Assembly (NCBI GenBank): GCA_963737405.1
Contig: CAVTSL010000011.1
Span: forward strand, 496,001-560,000
Length of the DNA stretch: 64,000 nt
Direction: 5' to 3'
Origin: JACCTU01 sp963737405
GTDB lineage: Bacteria > Actinomycetota > Thermoleophilia > Gaiellales > Gaiellaceae
Shown: in pieces, positions 45,600 to 55,550 of the stretch
How positions within the stretch are numbered: the first letter of the stretch is position 1
Layout: every line of letters starts with the position of its first letter
Notes under the pieces: generated by a model
Told to the model about the DNA's origin: nothing
Databases searched by the model: none
What the model saw: the letters and a program-made list of their open reading frames with translations, nothing else
Position numbers and translations under genes: made by a program

Positions 45600-46082
45600 C
45601 TACCTTAAGGCTTCATTAACGCCGCGCTTCTGCTGCTCCGCGAAGAGCACCTGAGCGGCGCCGCGGAGACGTTCGAGCGGCTCGCGGTAGGCCTCGAGCG
45701 AGCCGAGCTCGTGCTCGAGGGCCAGCTCGAGCGCGCGGACGGCCGCGCGTGTCTCCTTCAGCATCGTCGTCCCGTCCTGCGTCACCGCGAGGAAGTACGA
45801 GCGCTTGTCGTCGGGGTTCGGCAGCCGCTCGACGAGGGCCTTGTCGCTCAGCGCCTGCACGCGTTCGCGGAGCGTTGTCCCCGCGAGCCCGCTCTCGAGC
45901 TCGAGGCTCGTCGGGGTGAGCGGGCCGTAGAGCTCGATCAGCTCGAGGATCCCGAACGAGAGTCGAGCGGGAAGTCCGCGCTCGCCGGCCTCGCGCTCGA
46001 AGAGCGAGGAGCAGAACGCCGTCGCGCGCATGAGCTCGAGCAGAACGCTTCGGGACGCCGACCGCCGCCGCGGACCAGGCAC
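45600..46082 (-). CDS. MarR-family transcriptional regulator
   Basis: 160 residues with the winged-helix layout of MarR: LSFGILELIELYGPLTPTSLELESGLAGTTLRERVQALSDKALVERLPNPDDKRSYFLAVTQDG, where the DDKRS wing is diagnostic. Flanking helices form the dimer interface. It precedes the LysR gene on the same strand, with the twin palindromes between them; autoregulation or control of lysR is likely. The ligand is unknown. Confidence 0.88.
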   Translation of the reverse strand: MPGPRRRSASRSVLLELMRATAFCSSLFEREAGERGLPARLSFGILELIELYGPLTPTSLELESGLAGTTLRERVQALSDKALVERLPNPDDKRSYFLAVTQDGTTMLKETRAAVRALELALEHELGSLEAYREPLERLRGAAQVLFAEQQKRGVNEALR

Positions 46083-46140
46083 GGCGCGATTCTAGGGCGG
46101 TCCCGGACGCGGCGTCGAAGCCGCGCCCGGGACCGGGCCG

Positions 46141-48183
46141 TCACGCGACCGGGACGGTCGTCAATGCGAACCCACCGTGGAGCGGCACCGTGAAGCGCGC
46201 AACCCCGGCTGCGTTCGTCGTGACCGTGCCGCCGATCGCGTTCTCCCCGTTGGCCGCAGCGTTCCAGATCGCGAGGTTGAACGTCGTCGCCGGCGGGAGC
46301 CCGCCGAGGCTGTACGTGGCGACGTCGGACGAGGCCGCGTTCAGCTGTCCACCATGCGTGTCCAGACCGACGAGCGTGAGCTCGCCGTTCGGGCCCGCGT
46401 ACGCGGCGATCTCCTTTTCGGCCTCGTCCGGTATCCCGATCGTCCAGTCGTCTGCAACCCAAGGGTCGACCCCGAGGACCTGCCACCCACGCGCCGTCGT
46501 CTGCAGCAGCAGCCGCATCGCGTGGTACGTCGGGAAGAGCGGCCAGCCCTCGGCGGCCGGACCGATCATCGAGTACGCCGACTGATTGCCTGCGTCGTAC
46601 CTGCCCCAGTACGCATCCCACTTCACCGAGCCTTCGAAGCCCAGCTGCGCCGAGAGAACGTCGAACCAGAGCTGCTGGAACGCCGCGATGCTCGTCCGGG
46701 CGATCGGCGTACCGTCCGCCCAGTACCCGGGCTCGAGCACCGGCTTGCCCGAGAAGTTGACGATCCCGGTCACGCCTGACTCGGTGATGTACGTCGGCTT
46801 GCGATGTTCAGGCGACAGCTCCTCGGCGACGATCTTGCGGACGTCCTTGAGCCGGTTTGCGAGCTTCGCCGTGTCCCAGTAGTCCCAATAGATGTGCACC
46901 GAGTAGGCGTCGAGGATGTCGCTCATGTGCTCGGCGATGTACCGGAACCAGATCCGTTGGTTCATCTGGACGAGGTCGCCGCCCATCAACCCGATCTGAC
47001 CGCGAAGCCCACGTGCGGCGAGCTGAGCGTGCAGCTCCCGGTACAGCGTCTCGTACAGCGCCATCGGGAGGCTCGTCGTGTTCGGTTCATTCTGGATCGT
47101 GACCCAGCGGATGTTCGTGAACCCCCGCGATCGAACGAGGTCGTCGAGGACCGCTGCGAACTGGGCCATGAACGGGCCCGGCTGGGATCTCGCCCGCGCA
47201 GCGGTCTGGTACGTGATGTTGATCGCCGCTCCCGTTTCGTTCGCCATGCGTACGACCTCGATGAACGACGCCAGGCGATCGGGGAACAGCGACGAGTCGT
47301 CTCGGTCGTTGAAGAAGATCCGCACCAGCTGTGGCTCGAGCGCGCGCACCTTGGGCTCCAGGCCGCCGATCGTTCCAGGCGGTGTGACAGTGAGGTTGGC
47401 GAACACGTGGTGGTTGAACTGCGCTCCGTAGCCGCCGAGATGGTCGAGGATCAACCGCGAGGGCGCGAGCTCGTGCTCCGTCACGTCGACCGTGGCCGAG
47501 CGCTCGTTGTTCGTCTCGTCGGTCTCGGCCGGCGCAGCCTTTCCGACGACGACGGTCAGCTCCACCTCGACCGGCGTCGTGAGCGCGACGCCTGCGAAGA
47601 CGACGGTCGTCCGGCCGCCCGCGGGCACGTCGACCTGCTGCGTCGCGAGCACTGACGGTCCCCAGGAGAGCGTCGCGGTCGCCGTTGCGCCGACGTCGCC
47701 GTTCTGCTCGGCGATCTCGACCCGGACGTCGACCGGGCGGACGGAGAGCGTCTGCGGTGGCGCGACGATCGACGCGACCGTCAGGTCCGGACGGAGCAGC
47801 GCGACCGCTTCGCTCCGAGCGACCTCGGTCCGCACGCCCTCGCCCGGGTCGATCAGCGCATCGGCCTCGACGCGGCTGCCGCGGGCGAGGTTCCCGAGCT
47901 CGACGTTGGCGGTGCCCGACACGAGTGGCACGTCCTTGAGGTTCCAGGTGTCGCCCCGGTCGGAGCCGGTCGACGTCTTGACCTGGAGCTTCTTGAGCTC
48001 GTTCGGCACGGGGCACCCCGACGCCGTGGCGACCCGGACAGTCAGGTCGGCTCCCGCCGGCCCCGTGAGCACGCTGGAATCCAGGCTGTAGCACTTGTCG
48101 GGCGTATCGGCTCGTGCCGGCGAGCCGGTTGCCCCGATCAGTGCGATGGCCAGCGCGGCCGCGATCCCTCGCAGTGGACCCAT
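46141..48183 (-). CDS. secreted clan GH-A glycoside hydrolase with N-terminal CARDB-like domain
   Basis: 680 residues. ATG 48183 (MGPLRGIAAALAIAL) gives a signal peptide to about ARA-DT; GTG 48192 is an alternative. Residues about 120-225 are a CARDB-type beta domain (DLTVASIVAPPQTLSVRPVD, VGKAAPAETDETNNERS). The catalytic TIM barrel shows acid/base Glu in TIQNEPNTTSLP near 366 and nucleophile Glu in TYITESGVTG near 464, the clan GH-A pattern (GH30/GH39/GH5-like). A C-terminal beta-sandwich follows. Substrate not predictable; probably an extracellular plant or microbial polysaccharide. Confidence 0.82.
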   Translation of the reverse strand: MGPLRGIAAALAIALIGATGSPARADTPDKCYSLDSSVLTGPAGADLTVRVATASGCPVPNELKKLQVKTSTGSDRGDTWNLKDVPLVSGTANVELGNLARGSRVEADALIDPGEGVRTEVARSEAVALLRPDLTVASIVAPPQTLSVRPVDVRVEIAEQNGDVGATATATLSWGPSVLATQQVDVPAGGRTTVVFAGVALTTPVEVELTVVVGKAAPAETDETNNERSATVDVTEHELAPSRLILDHLGGYGAQFNHHVFANLTVTPPGTIGGLEPKVRALEPQLVRIFFNDRDDSSLFPDRLASFIEVVRMANETGAAINITYQTAARARSQPGPFMAQFAAVLDDLVRSRGFTNIRWVTIQNEPNTTSLPMALYETLYRELHAQLAARGLRGQIGLMGGDLVQMNQRIWFRYIAEHMSDILDAYSVHIYWDYWDTAKLANRLKDVRKIVAEELSPEHRKPTYITESGVTGIVNFSGKPVLEPGYWADGTPIARTSIAAFQQLWFDVLSAQLGFEGSVKWDAYWGRYDAGNQSAYSMIGPAAEGWPLFPTYHAMRLLLQTTARGWQVLGVDPWVADDWTIGIPDEAEKEIAAYAGPNGELTLVGLDTHGGQLNAASSDVATYSLGGLPPATTFNLAIWNAAANGENAIGGTVTTNAAGVARFTVPLHGGFALTTVPVA

Positions 48184-48255
48184 GGAGATCACCCCTTCGT
48201 CGTTGACGGACGAACGAAGGATGCGCCCGGCCGCTCACGCGGCTCTCACATGGCG

Positions 48256-49608
48256 CTACGCGGCGTGCTCGTCCGCGATCGCGAGCACCTCGTCGAGGAT
48301 GCCGAGCCCCTCGTCGAGCTCCTCGCGGGTGATCGTCAGCGGGGGCGCGATGATCACGACGTTCCAGTGGACGAAGAGGTAGAGGCCGCGCTCCATCGCC
48401 GCCTTCGCCATCCGCACGACCGGCGCTGCCGCCTCGCCGCCGGCGTTGAACGGCACGAGCGGCTCGCGCGTCTCGCGGTCCTTGACGAGCTCGATCCCGA
48501 AGAAGAGGCCCTTGCCGCGGACATCGCCGATCGACGGGTGACTCTCTGCGAGCCGTGGGAGCTCGACGGCGAGGTACTCCCCGAGCGACGCGGAGTTCTC
48601 GACGATCCCCTCTTCCTTGAACGCCTCGATCGACGCGACCGCAGAGGCGCACGCGAGCACGTGGCCCGAGTACGTCAGGCCGCCCGCGAAGAACTTGTCC
48701 TGCACCCAGTCCGAGAGCCGCTCGTTCACGACCATCGCGCCGAGCGGGACGTAGCCCGAGTTGATCCCCTTCGCGACGGTGAGGATGTCGGGCACGACGT
48801 CCCAGTGCTCGCACGCGAACCACTTGCCGCTGCGTCCGAAGCCGGCCATCACCTCGTCGCAGATCAGCACGATCCCGTACCGGTCGCAGACCTCGCGGAT
48901 CGACTGGAGGTAGCCGTCGGGCGGGACGATGATCCCGTTCGTCCCGACGATCGTCTCGAGGATCACGGCCGCGACGGTGTGCGGGCCTTCGTACTGGAGG
49001 ATCTCCTCGAGGTGCGGTCCGCCCGAGCACACGGGGCACGGATCGGGGTGACCGGCGGGACAGCGGTACGTGTACGGGTCGAGCATCCGCACGACGCCGG
49101 GAATGCCGGGCTCGGAGGGCCAGCGGCGCGGGTCGCCGGTCAGCGTCATCGCGCCGGCGGTCGCTCCGTGGTACGAGCGGTAGCGCGCGATCACCTTGTG
49201 GCGGCCCGTGTACCAGCGCGCGAGCTTGATCGCGTTCTCGTTTGCCTCCGCGCCGCCGTTCGTGAAGAAGGACATCGTCAGGTCGCCCGGCGTGACCTCG
49301 GCGAGCAGGCGGGCCAGCTCCGAGCGCTTCTCGTGCGCCATCGGCGGGCCGATGGTGCAGAGCTTGTCTGCCTGCTCCTTGATCGCAGCGACGACCTTCG
49401 GGTGCTGGTGCCCGATCGAGACGTTGACGAGCTGCGAGGCGAAGTCGAGGTACCGGTTGCCGTCGTAGTCCCAGAAGTAGGAGCCCTCGCCGCCCGCGAC
49501 GGGCAGCGGGCTGATCTGGCTCTGAACCGACCAGGAGTGCAGGACGTACTGCTTGTCGAGCTCGCTGACCCGCCTGCCGAGCTCTGCGTTGCTCTCGACG
49601 ATCGCCAC
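48256..49608 (-). CDS. class III omega-aminotransferase (beta-alanine/GABA type)
   Basis: 450-residue PLP enzyme. GTG 49608 is backed by AAGGAG six bases upstream. Fold-type I class III motifs are the FTNGGAEANENAIKLARW region (phosphate cup), YHGATAGAM, ICDEVMAGFGRSG (Asp to the pyridine N) and VAKGINSGYVPLGAM (Schiff-base Lys). These enzymes move the amino group of beta-alanine, beta-aminoisobutyrate, GABA or taurine to pyruvate or 2-oxoglutarate. Proximity to mmsA and dihydropyrimidinase favours beta-alanine/beta-aminoisobutyrate from pyrimidine breakdown. An unusual Cys-rich loop (CPAGHPDPCPVCSGG) resembles a small metal site. Confidence 0.92.
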   Translation of the reverse strand: MAIVESNAELGRRVSELDKQYVLHSWSVQSQISPLPVAGGEGSYFWDYDGNRYLDFASQLVNVSIGHQHPKVVAAIKEQADKLCTIGPPMAHEKRSELARLLAEVTPGDLTMSFFTNGGAEANENAIKLARWYTGRHKVIARYRSYHGATAGAMTLTGDPRRWPSEPGIPGVVRMLDPYTYRCPAGHPDPCPVCSGGPHLEEILQYEGPHTVAAVILETIVGTNGIIVPPDGYLQSIREVCDRYGIVLICDEVMAGFGRSGKWFACEHWDVVPDILTVAKGINSGYVPLGAMVVNERLSDWVQDKFFAGGLTYSGHVLACASAVASIEAFKEEGIVENSASLGEYLAVELPRLAESHPSIGDVRGKGLFFGIELVKDRETREPLVPFNAGGEAAAPVVRMAKAAMERGLYLFVHWNVVIIAPPLTITREELDEGLGILDEVLAIADEHAA

Positions 49609-49683
49609 GTGGTGCTCCTTCGCTCGCTTGCGTCGATCGTACCCCGGGTTGCAGCCGGGGCGCTCGCGCGCGACGATCCCGGG

Positions 49684-52269
49684 GTGACGGTCACTGCGGC
49701 CGACCCGACTGCCCGTGGGCTGCGTCTGCTCGAGCGCGAGGAGCAGCTCGAGGTGCTGCGCGCCGCCCGCGACGATGCGCTCGCGGGTGAAGGGCGCCTC
49801 GTCCTCGTCGCAGGCGAGGCCGGCGTCGGGAAGACCGCGCTCCTCCGAAGCTTTTGCGGCGAGAACGGCGCGTCGGTCCGCTGGGGGGCGTGCGACCCGA
49901 TGTTCGCGCCGCGTCCGCTCGGTCCGTTCCTCGACGTCGGCGGCGAGCTCGCGTCGCTCAGCGGGCCGCACGAGATCGTCGACGCGCTGGTCCGTGCGCC
50001 CGGTGTGCTCGTGCTCGAGGACCTCCATTGGGCCGACGAGGCGACGCTCGACACGCTCCGGCTGCTCGCGCGCAAGGTCGCGGGCGCGCCGCTGCTCGTG
50101 GTGGCGTCGTACCGCGACGACGAGCTCGACCGCGCGCACCCGCTGCGGATCGTCGTCGGCGAGGTCGCTCCTTCGTCGTCTGTCGTCCGCCTCGACGTGC
50201 CTCGCCTGTCGCGCGAGGCGGTGGGCGCGCTCGCCGTCGCCTCGTCGCTCGATGCGGACGAGCTCTACCGGCTGACGTCCGGCAACCCCTTCTACGTGAC
50301 CGAGGCGATCGCCGCGGGCGGCGGGGTGGTCCCCGCCTCGGTGCGCGACGCGGTGCTCGCGCGCGCCGCACGCCTCAGCCCGGGTGCGCGCTCCGTCCTC
50401 GACGTCGTCGCGATCGCGCCGCCGCGCGTCGAGCTCTGGCTCCTCGAAGAGCTTGCGGGCGAGCGGATCGATGCAGTTTCGGAGTGCGTCGACGCCGCCG
50501 TGCTCACCGCGAGCGACACGGGCGTCGAGTTTCGACACGAGCTCGCGCGGCTCGCGATCGAGGAGACGATCGAGCCGCTCGAGCGTCGCCGTCTCCATCG
50601 GGCCACGCTTGCCGCGCTCGCGAGCCCGCCGTTCGGCGAGCCGGACGTCGTCCGCCTGTCGCACCACGCCGACTCCGCGGAGGACGCTGATGCCGTGCTC
50701 GTGTACGCGCCCGAAGCCGCGGAACGCGCGACGGCAGTCGGAGCACATCGCGAGGCCGCGGCTCACCTCGCGCGCGCGCTGCGCTACGAGCAGCTGCTGC
50801 ACGTCGAGGAGCGGGCCGACCTGCTGAAGCGCTACGCCGACGCGTCGTACTTGACCGACCGCTGCTACGACGCGATCGACGCCGCCGAGCGGATGCTCGC
50901 GTGCTACCGGTCGATCGGCGACTCGCGTAGCGAGGGCCGCACGCTGACGATGCTGTCCGCCCTCCAGATGTGTCCGATGAGCGTCGTCGACGCGGAGCCC
51001 GCGGGCGTCGCGGCGGTCGAGCTGCTCGAGACGCTGCCCGCGGGCCCAGAGCTCGCGGAGGCGTACGCGAACCTCGCTGCGATCGCGATGAACCGGGAAG
51101 ATCTCGAGACGACGCGCCTCTGGGGTCGGCGGGCGATCGAGCTGTCCGAGCGATTCGGCGACCGCGCGACGCTCGCGCACGCGCTCAACTCGCTCGGGAT
51201 GGCTGAGTTCCTCCGCTTCGGACCAGAGCACCGGCGCGACGTCGAGCTGAGCCTCACGATCTCGCTCGACGCGCGCCTCGAGATCCACGTCCTCCGTGCG
51301 TATTCGAACATGGCGTGGGCCGCGTGGCGGCATCGCGACTACACGCTCGCGGAGCGCTATCTCGTGGCGGGGCTCGCGCGCTGCAGCGCACCGGACTTCG
51401 ACCTCTGGCGCCTGCAGCACTGCGCACAGCTCGCATGCGTTCGCCTCGAGCAGGATCGCTGGGACGAGGCGGTCGAATCCGCCCGGCTCGCGATCGCGGA
51501 TCCGCGGAGCTCCCCGCTCCCGCGCATCCTCGGTCAGGTGGTCATCGGGCTCGTGCGCGCCAGGCGTGGGGACCCGCACGCTCGGCCGCTCCTCGACGAT
51601 GCGGCGGCGCTGGCGAAGGGGAGCGGTGAGCTCCAGCGCATCGGGCCCGCAGCGGCTGCCCGTGCGGAGGCGGCGTGGCTCGCCCGCGACCCCGACGGCG
51701 TCGACGACGCCACCTCGCAGGCGCTCGCACTCGCGCGGGAGCGCGGCGCGTCCTGGTTCGTCGGACATCTCCTGCTCTGGCGGCATCGCGCCGGCCTCGA
51801 CGAGTCGCTCGACGACGTCGTTCCGGCGCCGTACGCGAACGAGCTCGCGGGCCGGCATCAGGAGGCGGCGCAGGCGTGGGACGAGCTGGGCTGCGGGTAC
51901 GAGGCTGCGCTCGCACTCGCGTTCGCAGACGGCGAGGCCGAGCTTCGCAACGCGCACGAGCGTCTGGTCGCGCTCGGCGCGCGACCGGCATCCGACTTCG
52001 TCGCGCGCCGCCTGCGCGAGCGCGGCGTCCGCGGGGTCCCGCGCGGTCCGCGGCCGCGCACCCGGCGGAATCCCGCCGAGCTGACCGACCGCGAGCTCGA
52101 CGTCCTCCGGCTGCTCGGGGACGGCCTGCGGAACTCCGAGATCGCGAGTCGCCTCGTGCTCTCGACCCGGACGGTCGACCACCACGTCTCGGCCGTTCTG
52201 CGCAAGCTCTCGGCGGAGCACCGCGGGGAGGCCGTCGCAGAGGCGCGGCGACGGGGCGTGCTGCCCTAG
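49684..52269 (+). CDS. LuxR-family regulator with AAA ATPase domain
   Basis: GTG 49684 gives 861 residues (MTVTAADPTARGLRLLERE). It is a MalT/LAL-type regulator: Walker A VAGEAGVGKTALL near 43-53, Walker B VLVLEDLHWADEATL, a helical sensor region with TPR-like repeats, and a C-terminal LuxR helix-turn-helix (LTDRELDVLRLLGDGLRNSEIASRLVLSTRTVDHH). It sits divergently from the aminotransferase gene, 75 bases apart, and before mmsA. The gap has an inverted pair ACCCCGGG (49641-49648) and CCCGGGGT (49678-49685), a possible operator. Likely local regulator of amine catabolism. Confidence 0.9.
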   Translation: MTVTAADPTARGLRLLEREEQLEVLRAARDDALAGEGRLVLVAGEAGVGKTALLRSFCGENGASVRWGACDPMFAPRPLGPFLDVGGELASLSGPHEIVDALVRAPGVLVLEDLHWADEATLDTLRLLARKVAGAPLLVVASYRDDELDRAHPLRIVVGEVAPSSSVVRLDVPRLSREAVGALAVASSLDADELYRLTSGNPFYVTEAIAAGGGVVPASVRDAVLARAARLSPGARSVLDVVAIAPPRVELWLLEELAGERIDAVSECVDAAVLTASDTGVEFRHELARLAIEETIEPLERRRLHRATLAALASPPFGEPDVVRLSHHADSAEDADAVLVYAPEAAERATAVGAHREAAAHLARALRYEQLLHVEERADLLKRYADASYLTDRCYDAIDAAERMLACYRSIGDSRSEGRTLTMLSALQMCPMSVVDAEPAGVAAVELLETLPAGPELAEAYANLAAIAMNREDLETTRLWGRRAIELSERFGDRATLAHALNSLGMAEFLRFGPEHRRDVELSLTISLDARLEIHVLRAYSNMAWAAWRHRDYTLAERYLVAGLARCSAPDFDLWRLQHCAQLACVRLEQDRWDEAVESARLAIADPRSSPLPRILGQVVIGLVRARRGDPHARPLLDDAAALAKGSGELQRIGPAAAARAEAAWLARDPDGVDDATSQALALARERGASWFVGHLLLWRHRAGLDESLDDVVPAPYANELAGRHQEAAQAWDELGCGYEAALALAFADGEAELRNAHERLVALGARPASDFVARRLRERGVRGVPRGPRPRTRRNPAELTDRELDVLRLLGDGLRNSEIASRLVLSTRTVDHHVSAVLRKLSAEHRGEAVAEARRRGVLP

Positions 52270-52315
52270 TCATCGCGTTCCGCGATACCCTCACCGCAGA
52301 GAGCAAGGAGGGAAG

Positions 52316-53845
<1,530 letters not shown>

Positions 53846-53948
53846 AGCTGCTCGAAGATCGGTAGCCGGACCGCCCAACATGGGCAGTGCCGCCGATGTC
53901 GTGCGTCGCCGCGCCTCCTACCGTCGAACGATCGACGAAAGGAAGCCC

Positions 53949-54242
53949 ATGGAGACGTACGTGATCCTTCGCCGGGGCGGGTGGCGGACTGCCGAGGACC
54001 TGCAGGAGGCGGCCGCGCGCTCCACGGCGGAGGGAGAGCAGATGGAGGACGACGTCCGCTGGATCCGGAGCTACGTGCTCGCCGAGCAGGACGGGAGCGT
54101 CGGGACCGTCTGCATCTACCAGGCGGCGAGCCCCGAGGCGATCCGGGAGCACGCGAAGCGGGCAGAGCTGCCGGTGGACGAGATCATCGCCGTCGCCGAC
54201 ACGGTGATCGTGCGGCCCGACCCGAAGGCGGTGGCGGCATGA
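53949..54242 (+). CDS. DUF4242 family protein (SCO4226-like)
   Basis: 97 residues from ATG 53949, which has AAAGGAAG just upstream and gives the family start METYVILRRGGW. The ferredoxin-like half-barrel has VRWIRSYVLAEQDGSVGTVCIYQAASPEAIREHAKRA. The Streptomyces homologue is described as nickel-binding; the matching His/Cys residues here are only partly visible, so that is not claimed. The stop overlaps the next gene (ATGA). Confidence 0.8.
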   Translation: METYVILRRGGWRTAEDLQEAAARSTAEGEQMEDDVRWIRSYVLAEQDGSVGTVCIYQAASPEAIREHAKRAELPVDEIIAVADTVIVRPDPKAVAA

Positions 54243-54752
54243 GGCGCGCACGGATCTTCGTCCTCGCGGCCGGAGTGGCGTCGCTGCTCGGCGTCGCCGG
54301 GATTGCCTACGCCTCCGAGGCGTTCGACGGCGCGAAGCCGGCGACTGCGTCGGTTCCACGACCTCGACAAGGCGATCAAGGCCGGATACTCCTTCCGGTT
54401 GCCGGAGCTGAGCGGTGCGACGTGCATCGCGCTGCCGGGCGTCGGCGGCATGGGCGTCCACATGGTGAACACGTCGCTCCTCGACGGCACGATCGACGCC
54501 GAGGCGCCCGAGGCGCTCGTCTACGAGGAGAAGGCCGACGGTGAGCTCAAGCTCGCGGCGGTCGAGTACGTCGTCTTCCAGGGCGACTGGAAGGGGTCGA
54601 AGCCGCCGGCGCTCTTCGGGCGGGAGTTCGACCTCGTGCCTGCGCCGAACCGGTTCGGCCTGCCGTCCTTCTACGCGCTCCATGCGTGGATCTGGAAGCC
54701 GAACCCGAGCGGGATCCTCTCGGCCTGGAACCCGCGCGTCACCTGCGGCTGA
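54239..54752 (+). CDS. small secreted protein, one frame break
   Basis: ATG 54239 overlaps the DUF4242 stop. A signal peptide (MRRARIFVLAAGVASLL, to about ASEAF) is followed, after one extra base near 54345, by FHDLDKAIKAGYSFRLPELS, CIALPGVGGMGVHMVN and PEALVYEEKADGELKLAAVEYVVF. That series is a recognisable uncharacterised family of exported actinobacterial proteins. Corrected length about 170 residues. It ends with a Trp-rich stretch (ALHAWIWKPNP). Function unknown. Confidence 0.7.
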
Positions 54753-54800
54753 CGACACGCCAGGCGGGCCGCGGCTCGGGCCGCGGGCCCGTCGCGGTTG

Positions 54801-54831
54801 GCCAGGTCCGGGGTCAGACCCCGGACCTGGC
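54801..54831. terminator. 13-bp perfect hairpin in convergent gap (GGGGTCAGACCCC repeat type)
   Basis: GCCAGGTCCGGGG and CCCCGGACCTGGC pair perfectly around TCAGA. The stem is flanked by further complementary GC-rich sequence (GCCGCGGCTCGGG near 54768 and CCCCGAGCCGCGG near 54833). It lies in the 196-base gap 54753-54948 between convergent genes. A related half-element, CTCTGACCCCGGACC, recurs near 54908. No T tract; terminator or REP-like repeat. Confidence 0.6.
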
Positions 54832-54948
54832 GCCCCGAGCCGCGGCCGGAACCGGTTTCCGCCCGCTCACGCCGCGAATCGGCCACGCCGGGCGGACATG
54901 TCCAGGCTCTGACCCCGGACCGGACCCCGCGCGCCGCGTCCGCGCGAG

Positions 54949-55527
54949 CTACTCGAGGCGGTGCGCGATCACGTGGAAGACGTGCCAGCGCTTCGGGTCG
55001 CCGAGCGCGGTCTGGCCGTCCTCCTCGAGCTCGTCGAAGCGCTCGAGCTCGAGCCCGTCGAAGAGCGCTTCCGCCGCGGCGCGCGAGTGGAAGGTCATGT
55101 CCTTCGAGCCGGCCCAGGCGTCTCGGTCTCCGAAGAGCTGTCCGCTGAAGCGCCCGCCGGGCGCGATGGACGCCCGCAGGCGCCGCCAGAGCGCGTCGAA
55201 CGAACCGGGCGGACAGAACGGCAGCGAGAAGCTCGAGTTCACGAGCGACGCGTCGGGCCACTCCGCGTCCTCGAAGCGGGCGACCGTCGCCTCGAGCCGG
55301 TCGCCCTGGTCGCCGACCCGCGCGCGCAGCCGGGCGATCGCCTCGGGCTCGCTGTCGATCGCGACGACACGCCACCCACGCCGCAGGAGCTCGACGGTGT
55401 CGCGGCCGTCACCGCAGCCGAGGTCCACCGCGAGCCCCGGCTCGCCGAATCGATCGAGCGCGCCGAGCAGCGTGTCGTGAGGCGGCCGCTCCGCGACCGC
55501 GTCGTAGAACGCGCCCCAGTCGGTCAC
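54949..55527 (-). CDS. class I SAM-dependent methyltransferase
   Basis: 192 residues from GTG 55527 (MTDWGAFYDAVAERPPHDTL). SAM-binding motif I is LAVDLGCGDGRDTVELL, followed by VVAIDSEPEAIARLR (acidic loop) and ARFEDAEWPDASLVNSSFSLPF. It resembles TehB/trans-aconitate-type small-molecule methyltransferases. It lies 23 bases downstream of the dihydropyrimidinase gene on the same strand and could be the last gene of that operon, but its substrate is unknown. Confidence 0.85.
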   Translation of the reverse strand: MTDWGAFYDAVAERPPHDTLLGALDRFGEPGLAVDLGCGDGRDTVELLRRGWRVVAIDSEPEAIARLRARVGDQGDRLEATVARFEDAEWPDASLVNSSFSLPFCPPGSFDALWRRLRASIAPGGRFSGQLFGDRDAWAGSKDMTFHSRAAAEALFDGLELERFDELEEDGQTALGDPKRWHVFHVIAHRLE

Positions 55528-55550
55528 GCGGCTCCGGCCCGAGCCCGCCC

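Noticed and set aside
48256..52221. A 1321-residue minus-strand open frame covering the aminotransferase and all of the LuxR gene
   Set aside because: Only its last 450 codons match a protein family; the rest is the antisense of a clear LuxR regulator, kept open by GC-rich codon bias.
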